A model generated the notes under the pieces. It was not told where the DNA came from and did not search any database. It was given only the letters and a program-made list of their open reading frames with translations. A stretch of DNA of 58,870 bases from an uncultured Ruminococcus sp. Lineage in GTDB: Bacteria > Bacillota > Clostridia > Oscillospirales > Ruminococcaceae. Position 1 is the first letter of the stretch. Each line of letters starts with the position of its first letter. Both the position numbers and the translations under genes were made by a program. Positions 17,312 to 24,652 of this stretch are shown one piece after another. Location of the stretch: NCBI GenBank assembly GCA_947566125.1, contig CANOIR010000009.1:1-58870 (forward strand), given 5' to 3'.

Positions 17312-17728
17312 TCAAATATTACCGTCAAGCAAATCTCTAAGAGATACCTTATCTAAATAATCATTTATAAGCGTATCAAGCTTTTGCCACATCGGAAATG
17401 TAAGACAACTGTTTACATTACGGCATTCTTCATCACCTTCGGAAAAGCCGTGACATGAAACAGGCATAAGTCCACCTTCAGTAAGCCTTAATATCTCACC
17501 TATATGATATTCTTCTGCCGGCTTTTTTAGCATATAACCGCCGTCTTTTCCCCTAAGACTTGTAAGCAATCCGCCCTTATTAAGCAGCGAAACGATTGAT
17601 TCAAGATATTTCATTGACACTTGTTGTCGATCTGATATAGCTTTCAGTGAGATATAGCCCTCATTTTCATGCTGTGCAAGGTCTATCATAACCCTGAGTG
17701 CATATGTTCCCTTAGTGGAAATCATCAT
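17312..17728 (-). CDS. iscR: Rrf2 family iron-sulfur-responsive regulator (IscR type)
   Basis: 138 residues of winged-helix Rrf2 protein: TKGTYALRVMIDLA at the start, the recognition region VSMKYLESIVSLLNKGGLL at 37-55 and the wing LRGKDGGYML. Three cysteines at 92, 102 and 108 (SCHGF, EECRN, SCLTF) correspond to the [2Fe-2S] ligands of IscR rather than the cysteine-synthase partner site of CymR. The ATG pair at 17728 follows GGAAGG by 8 bases; the open frame extends 13 codons further but without an SD. It probably represses itself and nifS when clusters are plentiful. Confidence 0.9.
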   Translation of the reverse strand: MMISTKGTYALRVMIDLAQHENEGYISLKAISDRQQVSMKYLESIVSLLNKGGLLTSLRGKDGGYMLKKPAEEYHIGEILRLTEGGLMPVSCHGFSEGDEECRNVNSCLTFPMWQKLDTLINDYLDKVSLRDLLDGNI

Positions 17729-17753
17729 AAGGCTCACCTTCCTATCTGTCAAC

Positions 17754-17786
17754 ATTATACACTTCAATTCCTATCTTGTCAATAGG
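17754..17786 (-). promoter_or_regulatory. consensus sigma-A promoter of iscR with overlapping operator
   Basis: A perfect TTGACA (17782-17777), 17 bases, TATAAT (17759-17754). The inverted repeat CCTAT-N7-ATAGGAATTG (17786 downward) covers the -35, and a partial copy, TTGACAGATAGGAA, follows in the leader. The motif matches the one at nifS. Confidence 0.8.
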
Positions 17787-17844
17787 GATTTGAAGTTTTT
17801 CAAATTTTATACATTTTTAAATACAATTTCCATATAAATACAGT

Positions 17845-17890
17845 AAAAACGAGCTGTATCCAGCTCAACCGCCCTTGACGGTGGAGGGAT
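17845..17890 (-). repeat. hairpin-rich intergenic element
   Basis: GAGCTG-N4-CAGCTC followed on the minus strand by GTTTTT looks like a terminator, and beside it ACCGCC-N6-GGTGG forms a second, GC-rich stem. The composition differs from the A/T-rich surroundings. With the next hairpin it forms a double termination block after scfB. I do not see a second copy in the window. Confidence 0.4.
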
Positions 17891-17897
17891 TTATAAC

Positions 17898-17945
17898 AAA
17901 AAGGCTGTTGCATTTCAAAATCTCTGCAACAGCCCATTTTTTACT
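17898..17945 (-). terminator. terminator after scfB, member of a repeated hairpin family
   Basis: GGCTGTTGCA and TGCAACAGCC arms with A and T runs; the loop and flanks match the hairpin at 8585-8629 closely. Confidence 0.85.
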
Positions 17946-17948
17946 TTT

Positions 17949-19331
17949 TTAACATTCAGATGGATCTGCACTTTCGCCCATACGAATTGCTCTGAGTACA
18001 ATAGCACATTCCAAACGCTTCTTTTCAATTTCACATGACATTCTATATGCCTTTCTTGTATCTCCGGCATACTTATAATTATTTGCATTACAGCCGCCGC
18101 TGCAATAAAATTTAGCCCAGCAGTCATGACATTCCGGCTTTGTATAGATGTGCATTTTTGAGAAATCGTTCTTCATATCATAATTAAACGTACCTTCATC
18201 TATATTGCCCATCTTATAATTATCATCGCCAACAAACTGATGACACGGATAAATATCACCATCAGGTGTAATAGCTATATAATCATTGCCGCAACCGCAG
18301 CCTCTTAAACGCTTGATAGCACATGGACCTTGGTCAAGATCAAGCATAAAATGGAAGAAATTAAATTTCTTTCCGGTCTTCTCATAATCCACAATACGCT
18401 GCATAAGCTTTTCATATTCCTTGAATATTACCGGCAGATCCTTTTCAGTAAGTGCATATGGCTCATTAGGATCTGCTACAACAGGTTCTACTGAAATCTG
18501 ATCAAATCCTTCATCAACAAGACTGAAAACATCGTCTGAAAAATCAAGATTATATTTTGTATATGTACCTCTTACATAATACTCCTTATCTCCACGCTTT
18601 TCTACAAGCTTGCGATATTTAGGAATAATCTTATCATATGAGCCGCTTCCATCAACACGGTGACGTACACGGTCATTTACTTCCTTTCTGCCGTCTACGG
18701 AAAGAACAACATTTGACATTTCCTTATTTATGAAATCGATTTTATCATCATCAAGCAGCATACCATTTGTAGTAATAGTAAAGCGGAATCTCTTTCCATA
18801 TTCCTTTTCTCTGCTTCTTGCATATTCAACGATCTGCTTTACAACATCAAAATTCATAAGAGGCTCGCCGCCAAAGAAATCAAGCTCAAGATTTTCTCTG
18901 TTCGCTGACTTTTCAAGCAAAAAGTCAATTGCCTTTTTACCAGTTTCATATGTCATAAGCTTTCTGCCGCTGCCAAAATCACCAGTAGATGCAAAACAAT
19001 AATCACATCTAAGATTACAGTCATGTGCAATATTTAAACACATTGCCTTTATTGGAGATGCTACAGACATATCTGCATACTGCTCATAATTATCCTCTGA
19101 AAACAATATGCCTTCTTTATAAGCTTCCAAAACTTCTTCATAGCAGGAAATAATATCCTCTTTTTTATAAAACTTAGAAAGTTTTTCAAGTACCTCTTCT
19201 GGACATTTTTCCGCAAGCGGAGGTTCAACATCTGTGAGCAGGTCATATGTAAGGTCATCAACAATATGAACACCGCCACTGTTTACGTCAAGCACTACAT
19301 TATAGCCGCAAAGCTTGTACTTATGTATCAT
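17949..19331 (-). CDS. scfB: SCIFF peptide maturase, radical SAM/SPASM thioether-forming enzyme
   Basis: Forms cysteine-to-threonine thioether bridges in the SCIFF precursor by radical chemistry. The 460-residue protein has an N-terminal peptide-binding region, the radical SAM cluster motif CNLRCDYC (Cys105, 109, 112), the SAM-binding FFGGEPLMNFD near 150, and a C-terminal SPASM region with CAIKRLRGCGCG, GDIYPCHQFVG and CHDCWAKFYCSGGC, which binds two auxiliary [4Fe-4S] clusters. It lies downstream of the SCIFF precursor gene on the same strand, separated by hairpins. The length and motifs match the six-cysteine-peptide maturases of Clostridia. Confidence 0.96.
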   Translation of the reverse strand: MIHKYKLCGYNVVLDVNSGGVHIVDDLTYDLLTDVEPPLAEKCPEEVLEKLSKFYKKEDIISCYEEVLEAYKEGILFSEDNYEQYADMSVASPIKAMCLNIAHDCNLRCDYCFASTGDFGSGRKLMTYETGKKAIDFLLEKSANRENLELDFFGGEPLMNFDVVKQIVEYARSREKEYGKRFRFTITTNGMLLDDDKIDFINKEMSNVVLSVDGRKEVNDRVRHRVDGSGSYDKIIPKYRKLVEKRGDKEYYVRGTYTKYNLDFSDDVFSLVDEGFDQISVEPVVADPNEPYALTEKDLPVIFKEYEKLMQRIVDYEKTGKKFNFFHFMLDLDQGPCAIKRLRGCGCGNDYIAITPDGDIYPCHQFVGDDNYKMGNIDEGTFNYDMKNDFSKMHIYTKPECHDCWAKFYCSGGCNANNYKYAGDTRKAYRMSCEIEKKRLECAIVLRAIRMGESADPSEC

Positions 19332-19440
19332 AATTTACCACCTTTTTCTAATTTCATTCAACAAATAAAGGGACAAAAACTGCCCCTGTCTTTATATCTG
19401 ATGCTGTTAATTATTTCCAAACATCGTCTATATACTGATA

Positions 19441-19480
19441 AATCCGCACACCAATAATATAAATGGTATGCGGATATTTT
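19441..19480 (-). terminator. attenuator-like hairpin between scfA and scfB
   Basis: ATCCGCATACCA and TGGTGTGCGGAT arms separated by 13 bases, followed by only a short T-run. A second hairpin (GGGGCA/TGTCCC, about 19365-19385) follows. They probably reduce read-through into scfB or protect the abundant precursor mRNA. Confidence 0.55.
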
Positions 19481-19495
19481 CAGAAAAGCTTTAGC

Positions 19496-19633
19496 TTATC
19501 TCTCGCACTTCTGGTTTGCAACAGTACATGAAGTCTTACAAGCAGACTGGCAAGATGCCTGACACTTACCGCAGCCACCTTTAGCAGCAGTTGCCTTGAG
19601 ATTAGCCTTATTGATAGTTTTAATATGTTTCAT
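19496..19633 (-). CDS. scfA: SCIFF ribosomal peptide precursor (six cysteines in forty-five)
   Basis: A 45-residue peptide starting MKHIKTINKANLKATAAKGG with six cysteines in its second half (GGCGKCQASCQSACKTSC and QKCER). It is nearly universal in Clostridia and always linked to the radical SAM maturase scfB, as here. The SD GGAGGG lies 8 bases before the ATG and a sigma-A promoter lies upstream. The threonines beside the cysteines are the likely bridge acceptors. The function of the mature peptide remains unknown. The next gene upstream is the TIGR04086 protein. Confidence 0.96.
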   Translation of the reverse strand: MKHIKTINKANLKATAAKGGCGKCQASCQSACKTSCTVANQKCER

Positions 19634-19668
19634 GCTAAATTCCCTCCAAATCAATATTTATTTCTTTT

Positions 19669-19697
19669 ATTTTACCACAACAATCGTAATTTTTCAA
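19669..19697 (-). promoter_or_regulatory. promoter of scfA
   Basis: TTGAAA, 17 bases, TAAAAT on the minus strand, with the -10 36 bases before the start codon. Confidence 0.65.
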
Positions 19698-19768
19698 TAG
19701 TCTTTGCCATAAAATACAGAATTTTTACATATTGCACAATGGTGATTCATTCGATTAAGCTATTTCGA

Positions 19769-20185
19769 CTATTTAGGCGGCTTGCATATACGTGTATTAA
19801 CACCACATACGCCTCCTATACAGCTGCATAAAACCATCAGAATAAATTTCATAAATGTACCTGCTCCGCTAAATCCCTTCATCAGTATAATTCCAAATAA
19901 AAATACCAACAAATAAATAAGTACGCCAATTCCAAAACCTACAAGTAATCCTCGTTTTCGCCGGCGTTTTGCAGCAGTAAAACCGGCAGCAAAGCTTCCG
20001 GCACAAAGTGCAGCAATCGCCATAAAAGAAACAAGGTCATCTGAGGCATTAAAGCAGGATATTAGCAAAGAAAACCCTGAAAGGAATATGATTATTACAA
20101 AAATTCCAACAGCAGCTGCAATGATCGCACAGCATAGTTTTGAATTTCGAAAATTGCACTTTACTTTTCTGCATTTCATTTTCAT
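19769..20185 (-). CDS. TIGR04086 family membrane protein (YrzE-like)
   Basis: 138 residues with four predicted membrane segments (about 17-43, 52-72, 79-102 and 108-130) and a basic linker KRRRKRG near 73-79. The layout and the position beside scfA and near yajC match the small membrane protein family TIGR04086, of which B. subtilis YrzE is a member. Its function is unknown. The N-terminus is rich in Cys, Lys and Arg (KMKCRKVKCNFRNSKLCC). GGAGG 7 bases upstream supports the ATG at 20185. A role in export or sensing of the SCIFF product is conceivable only from the neighbourhood. Confidence 0.75.
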   Translation of the reverse strand: MKMKCRKVKCNFRNSKLCCAIIAAAVGIFVIIIFLSGFSLLISCFNASDDLVSFMAIAALCAGSFAAGFTAAKRRRKRGLLVGFGIGVLIYLLVFLFGIILMKGFSGAGTFMKFILMVLCSCIGGVCGVNTRICKPPK

Positions 20186-20268
20186 ACTATCACCTCCACA
20201 TAAAAAGGTCTTAATAAGAAAAGTCCTAAAACATTTTATGTGAAGTAATTCTTGCTTATGCAGAATTA

Positions 20269-21537
20269 TTATTTTATAATATCATCCCAGTCAGCATCCT
20301 TGCCGGCTGCTATAGCAGCATAATACTCGAAAATGTAAAGTGCATCAACAAGTGTTGCTTCGCCGTCACCATCTACATCAGCAAAATCTTTGTTAAACAC
20401 TTCATTCAATTTTATATTGGCAGAATTAGTTGAATAATATCTTAATGTAATCATAGCATCAACAATATTTATCATATGGTCCATATTTGCATCGCCGAGA
20501 TCTTCTTTGCTTATAACAGCCTTTTCCTTTACTGCAACATATACCGGCTCTGCATATGATTCTCCAAAATTATTGCAGCCTATTACATTTATTGTATATA
20601 TTCCATCAACATTAAGTGAAAGTCCTATAGATGTTCCTGTAATTATATATTCAGATTCCTCACCATCTGGTGATGACAGATTTAACTTATACCTGGACGC
20701 ATTGTCACTGTCTAATGATATATACAAGATCTCACCTTTGTTTAAAACATCTGCTGATGTTTTAACAGAAATATAAGACGGTGCTTTTAAAGCAGCACTT
20801 GTAATTGTTGTAGTTGCAGTTGTAGTTGACATTGTTGTCATAACAGCAGTAGTAGTGGTTGTAGTTGTAGTAGTCGTGGTCGTCACCATTGTAGTGGTAA
20901 TATTAGATCCTCCGCCACTGCTTGGAAGACTGCCATATCTTACAGTATTTTCAATATCATAAACACCATACTTGCTCATATATTGAACAGCTACCGCATC
21001 ATTTGAAGAATAACCACTTGTACCTTTTAAAATAAGATTTTTAAGTCCGCCAACACCTATCGCATGGGCAGCAACGATCATTCCGGCAAATGTCATATTA
21101 ACACCTTTAACATTAGTATTTATGTAAGATGTAATACCTGCGTTTTCTGCATAAAGCAAAACCTTTTTGTGAGAGGCGAGTACTGCATAATCTTGAGCCT
21201 TTTCAGAAGATAAAAATGTACTTTTACTTGTAACACCAAATGATGCTGCAAGAGAAGTCCAATTTCCATATGAATCCATGAAACCTATGTCCTGCAAACC
21301 GACGGTTCCGATTTGCCATCTTCCCAAATATTGACCATTTACAGCTGAATAATTATTTCCGCTTTCAGAGCCTCCCAATGCATAAAGAAAATCTCCATAT
21401 TCATCAGAAAAATCAGAATTCTGATACGCACTTACTTTTGTATCGGATACAGGATAAAACATAACTGGCAGTATAAGTAAAACAGATATAATAATAGCTA
21501 AAATCTTGTATCCACATACATTTTTTGAGTTTTGCAT
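20269..21537 (-). CDS. secreted dockerin protein with lysozyme-like N-terminal domain
   Basis: 422 residues. A signal or anchor segment at about 10-30 is followed by a lysozyme/transglycosylase-like domain (ALGGSESGNNYSAVNG with Glu58 as candidate acid, then YLGRWQIG), a threonine-rich linker (about 212-262), an immunoglobulin-like domain (about 265-350), and a type I dockerin at the C-terminus with two calcium loops, GDANMDHMINIVDA and ADVDGDGEATLVDA. The dockerin predicts docking to a cohesin scaffold on the cell surface; the N-terminal domain suggests peptidoglycan cleavage. The ATG at 21537 has GGAGG upstream; an 18-residue extension was discarded. It sits, unusually, between yajC and the TIGR04086 gene. 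The exact hydrolase family is uncertain. Confidence 0.85.
   Translation of the reverse strand: MQNSKNVCGYKILAIIISVLLILPVMFYPVSDTKVSAYQNSDFSDEYGDFLYALGGSESGNNYSAVNGQYLGRWQIGTVGLQDIGFMDSYGNWTSLAASFGVTSKSTFLSSEKAQDYAVLASHKKVLLYAENAGITSYINTNVKGVNMTFAGMIVAAHAIGVGGLKNLILKGTSGYSSNDAVAVQYMSKYGVYDIENTVRYGSLPSSGGGSNITTTMVTTTTTTTTTTTTAVMTTMSTTTATTTITSAALKAPSYISVKTSADVLNKGEILYISLDSDNASRYKLNLSSPDGEESEYIITGTSIGLSLNVDGIYTINVIGCNNFGESYAEPVYVAVKEKAVISKEDLGDANMDHMINIVDAMITLRYYSTNSANIKLNEVFNKDFADVDGDGEATLVDALYIFEYYAAIAAGKDADWDDIIK
20800..20903. repeat. trinucleotide-like low-complexity tract coding the threonine linker
   Basis: About 100 bases of ACN codons (read on the minus strand) give runs of up to 12 threonines. 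This is a coding low-complexity linker prone to length change, not a CRISPR array or satellite. Confidence 0.85.
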
Positions 21538-21593
21538 AAAATAACCTCCGCTAAGAATAGATAAAATAAAGTAAATAAAACAAATACACAATA

Positions 21594-21624
21594 AAATGAG
21601 AGCAAATTTAATATGCTCTCATTT
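21594..21624 (-). terminator. terminator after yajC
   Basis: AAATGAGAGCA and TGCTCTCATTT arms, 9-base loop, followed on the minus strand by TTTTATTG. It separates nfnAB-yajC from the dockerin gene. Confidence 0.8.
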
Positions 21625-21655
21625 CAGTGATAATCATAAGAAACAAAACTTTTTA

Positions 21656-22168
21656 TCAGTCTTTCAACATACCCTGATCATTACTGTCTGTAGCATCAGT
21701 ATTTTCTTCGCTGTTGTTTTTACCTTTTTTCTTAGCTTCTTTTTTCTTTTGTGCCTCAGCAAGTGCTGCTTCACGGGCTCTTTCATTATCTTCAGCTATT
21801 GTGACATTCTCTTGAATTGCCCACTTTTTCAGACGAATTCTACTTCTGTCTCCACCGCATTCAACAACAACAGTATCTTCAGTTGTCTTTACAACAAGAC
21901 CAACGATACCGCCGATAGTAACAACTCTGTCGCCCACACGAAGATCACGCTGCATAGCCTTTTGTTCTTTCTCCTTCTTCTTTTGAGGACGGATAAGAAT
22001 AAAATACATTACTGCAAATAAAAGTACCATTATCACAAGTGAAGGCACTATAGATGGACTTCCTCCCTGTGCTGAATTAGATGCAGCAGATGCAGACACT
22101 GTCATTCCAGCTGCTGCAAGTGCAGCTACTGAAGCAATAAGTCCGACTTTTGCGAATTTCTTTTTCAT
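21656..22168 (-). CDS. yajC: preprotein translocase subunit YajC with N-terminal signal-like extension
   Basis: Accessory component of the Sec translocon. Residues 46-66 form the usual membrane helix ending in YFILIRPQKKKEKEQ, and RVGDRVVTIGGIVGLVV is the conserved soluble part. The 170-residue protein is much longer than the usual 85-115. It carries an extra N-terminal stretch like a signal peptide (KVGLIASVAALAAAGMTVSA, then SAA) and a C-terminal charged tail of Lys, Glu and Asp. The ATG at 22168 has AAAGGA 9 bases upstream, while the ATG three codons earlier overlaps that SD. It is downstream of nfnAB on the same strand. Confidence 0.92.
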   Translation of the reverse strand: MKKKFAKVGLIASVAALAAAGMTVSASAASNSAQGGSPSIVPSLVIMVLLFAVMYFILIRPQKKKEKEQKAMQRDLRVGDRVVTIGGIVGLVVKTTEDTVVVECGGDRSRIRLKKWAIQENVTIAEDNERAREAALAEAQKKKEAKKKGKNNSEENTDATDSNDQGMLKD

Positions 22169-22223
22169 TGGAAACATTCCTTTCTGTCAGATGTAGTTTA
22201 AGCTAGTCAGCATATAAAAATAC

Positions 22224-23612
22224 TTACTTGCTCTTTATATATTCATCAATAGATGCAGCAGCTTTTTTGCCGGCACCCATTGCAAGAATTACAGTAGCAG
22301 CACCTGTTACAGCGTCACCGCCTGCATATACACCGTCCTTTGTAGTAGCCATTGTATCTTCATTAACAACAAGACACCCTCTGCGGTTAGCTTCCAGTCC
22401 GCTTGTAGTTGAACGAATAAGCGGATTAGGTGATGTACCAATAGACATGATAACTGTATCAACATCAAGAACATACTCACTGTCCGGAATCGCAATAGGT
22501 CTGCGTCTGCCGCTTTCATCAGGCTCACCAAGTTCCATGCGAATACATTTCATACCGCATACTCTTCCATTTTCATCACCAATAATTTCAACCGGATTAT
22601 TGAGATTAAGGAATTCAACGCCTTCCTGCTTTGCATGGTGAACTTCTTCCACACGTGCCGGCATTTCAGCTTCTGAACGGCGATATACTATGTAAACGTG
22701 TTCAGCACCCATTCTCAAAGCACTTCTTGCAGCATCCATGGCAACATTTCCGCCGCCTACAACTGCAACAGACTTTGAACGAATAACAGGAGTATCATAC
22801 TCATCAAGATAACCTTTCATAAGGTTGATTCTTGTAAGATATTCATTAGCAGAACAAACGCCTACAAGAGCTTCGCCCGGAATGTTCATAAATCTTGGAA
22901 GTCCTGCACCTGAACCAACAAATACAGCTTCAAATCCATCTTCCATAAGCTCATCTATAGACAGAACCTTACCAATAACCATATCTGTCTTTATATTAAC
23001 TCCAAGGTCCTTAAGATTGCTGATTTCCTCCTGAACTATCTGCTTTGGCAGACGGAATTCAGGTATACCATACATAAGTACTCCGCCAGCAACTTGGAAT
23101 GCTTCAAAAATAGTTACATCATAACCAATTTTAGCAAGATCGCCTGCACAAGTAAGACCGGCTGGACCGCCGCCTACAATAGCCACCTTATGACCATTCT
23201 TAGCAGGAGCGTCTACTTTTTTCTTGCCATTGGTTCTCATATAATCTGCTGCAAAACGTTCCAATCTACCGATACCTACTGGTTCGCCCTTTATGCCACG
23301 AATGCATTTTCCTTCACATTGACTTTCCTGAGGACAAACACGACCGCAAATGGCCGGAAGACTATTTGTCATTGTAATTGTATCATATGCACCTTCAAAA
23401 TCGCCAGATGCTATTTTTACAATAAAATCAGGTATCTTAACACCTACTGGACAGCCGTTTACACAAGGCATATTCTTGCAGCCAAGGCATCTTGTTGCTT
23501 CTTCTTGTGCCATTGCAGCTGTATATCCCGTAGAAACTTCTTCAAAACATTTGGCACGCTCTTTTGGGTCACGTTCCGGCATTGGAACTTTTTCCATAGC
23601 CATATTAGCCAT
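22224..23612 (-). CDS. nfnB: NfnB/GltA-type NADPH oxidoreductase, large subunit
   Basis: 462 residues of the glutamate synthase small-subunit type. An N-terminal cysteine cluster region (CLGCKNMPCVNGCPVG and CGRVCPQESQCEGKC) binds two [4Fe-4S] clusters, followed by an FAD motif KVAIVGGGPAGLTCAGDLA and an NADPH domain (VAVVGGGNVAMDAARSALRMG). Adjacent to a DHOD-type FAD/[2Fe-2S] subunit, this pair matches the electron-bifurcating NADH-dependent ferredoxin:NADP oxidoreductase NfnAB of anaerobes. The alternative is glutamate synthase beta subunit, but no large subunit gene is adjacent. The SD AAAGGAAG supports the start. Confidence 0.9.
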   Translation of the reverse strand: MANMAMEKVPMPERDPKERAKCFEEVSTGYTAAMAQEEATRCLGCKNMPCVNGCPVGVKIPDFIVKIASGDFEGAYDTITMTNSLPAICGRVCPQESQCEGKCIRGIKGEPVGIGRLERFAADYMRTNGKKKVDAPAKNGHKVAIVGGGPAGLTCAGDLAKIGYDVTIFEAFQVAGGVLMYGIPEFRLPKQIVQEEISNLKDLGVNIKTDMVIGKVLSIDELMEDGFEAVFVGSGAGLPRFMNIPGEALVGVCSANEYLTRINLMKGYLDEYDTPVIRSKSVAVVGGGNVAMDAARSALRMGAEHVYIVYRRSEAEMPARVEEVHHAKQEGVEFLNLNNPVEIIGDENGRVCGMKCIRMELGEPDESGRRRPIAIPDSEYVLDVDTVIMSIGTSPNPLIRSTTSGLEANRRGCLVVNEDTMATTKDGVYAGGDAVTGAATVILAMGAGKKAAASIDEYIKSK

Positions 23613-23632
23613 TTTATTTTCTTCCTTTCCTA

Positions 23633-24463
23633 TTACTTAACAGCCTGCTTCATCATACGGCATTCGTGTTCCTGTTCACGATATGTGCCGTTTCTACGCA
23701 TAAGCTCATTAAAGTCTACTTTATGTCCATCAAAATCAGGACCGTCTACGCAGGCATACTTAATTTCTCCGCCTACTGTTACACGGCAGCCACCACACAT
23801 CCCTGTGCCATCTATCATTATAGGATTGAGCGAAACTATAGTTTTGATTCCATAAGGTTCAGTTGTCTTGCAAACGAATTTCATCATAGGAATAGGACCT
23901 ATTGCAATTACCATATCATATTTTTTGCCAGAATCTATTTTTTCCTGCAAAACAGCAGTTACAAGACCTTTGATTCCATAGCTTCCATCATCTGTACAAA
24001 TATAAAAATTAGTGCTTGCAGCTTTGAATTCATCTTCAAGAATAACTATATCCTTATTGCGAAATCCTGCAATAACATCAACTTCTATACCTTCATTAAA
24101 CAGATGTTTAGCCTGAGGATAAGCAATAGCACAGCCAACGCCGCCGCCTATAACACATACAGATTTAACATCATCAGGAACTTCTGTAGGAACACCAAGC
24201 GGACCTACAAGATCAAGTATAGCATCTCCTACATTCAATGAAGCAAGCTTTCTTGTGGAATTGCCCACAAGTTGAAAAATCAAAGTAATATTGCCTTCTT
24301 CTCTGTCATAATCCGCAATAGTAAGTGGAACTCTTTCACCATATTCATCTACCCGGAAAATAATGAACTGACCGGGAAACGCTTTTTTTGCAATCAGTGG
24401 TGCTGAAACCTTAATTTTTACAACATCCTGATTGAGTACTGTTTTCTCTATAATTGGAAACAC
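23633..24463 (-). CDS. nfnA: NfnA-type FAD/[2Fe-2S] subunit
   Basis: 276 residues related to the electron-transfer subunit of dihydroorotate dehydrogenase B and of sulfide dehydrogenase. The FAD domain shows ERVPLTIADYD, the NAD domain CVIGGGVGCAIAYPQA, and the [2Fe-2S] site DGTGMCGGCRVTVGG with a further Cys in KYACVDGP. I set the start at GTG 24463 (protein MFPIIEKTVLN) because AGAGAGG lies 8 bases upstream and this fits the family N-terminus; the frame runs on to a TTG six codons earlier. It should form NfnAB with the next gene, coupling NADH and reduced ferredoxin to NADPH. Confidence 0.9.
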   Translation of the reverse strand: MFPIIEKTVLNQDVVKIKVSAPLIAKKAFPGQFIIFRVDEYGERVPLTIADYDREEGNITLIFQLVGNSTRKLASLNVGDAILDLVGPLGVPTEVPDDVKSVCVIGGGVGCAIAYPQAKHLFNEGIEVDVIAGFRNKDIVILEDEFKAASTNFYICTDDGSYGIKGLVTAVLQEKIDSGKKYDMVIAIGPIPMMKFVCKTTEPYGIKTIVSLNPIMIDGTGMCGGCRVTVGGEIKYACVDGPDFDGHKVDFNELMRRNGTYREQEHECRMMKQAVK

Positions 24464-24594
24464 AGTGTTCACCTCTCTCAATATTTAGAATAACCGCATC
24501 AAACAGCAATTATTGTTTATTATATCATGTTTTAATTAGATTTTCAAGTATATCCGCATATTTTTTCTTTAAAATTTTATACAAACATACATAC

Positions 24595-24629
24595 AAAAAA
24601 ATAAGCCGACTATATTGTCAGCTTATTTT
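24595..24629 (-). terminator. terminator after the CD1247-type gene
   Basis: AATAAGCTGAC and GTCGGCTTATT arms (with G-U pairs) and a 5-base loop, followed by TTTTTTTG on the minus strand. It ends the yqeG-aroQ-pepQ-efp unit. Confidence 0.8.
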
Positions 24630-24652
24630 CTTATTTTTCAAAGTGCAGATTC

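Noticed and set aside
20800..20903. Short-period repeats resembling a CRISPR or satellite
   Set aside because: There are no conserved repeats with unique spacers; the tract is ACN codons of a threonine linker in frame with the dockerin protein.
22224..23612. Glutamate synthase small subunit as the main call
   Set aside because: The sequence type fits, but the adjacent DHOD-like FAD/[2Fe-2S] subunit and lack of a large GltB subunit point to NfnAB.
23094..23855. 253-codon plus-strand frame across nfnB and nfnA
   Set aside because: It runs antisense to two well-conserved genes and their junction; Cys/His/Phe-rich composition typical of a shadow.
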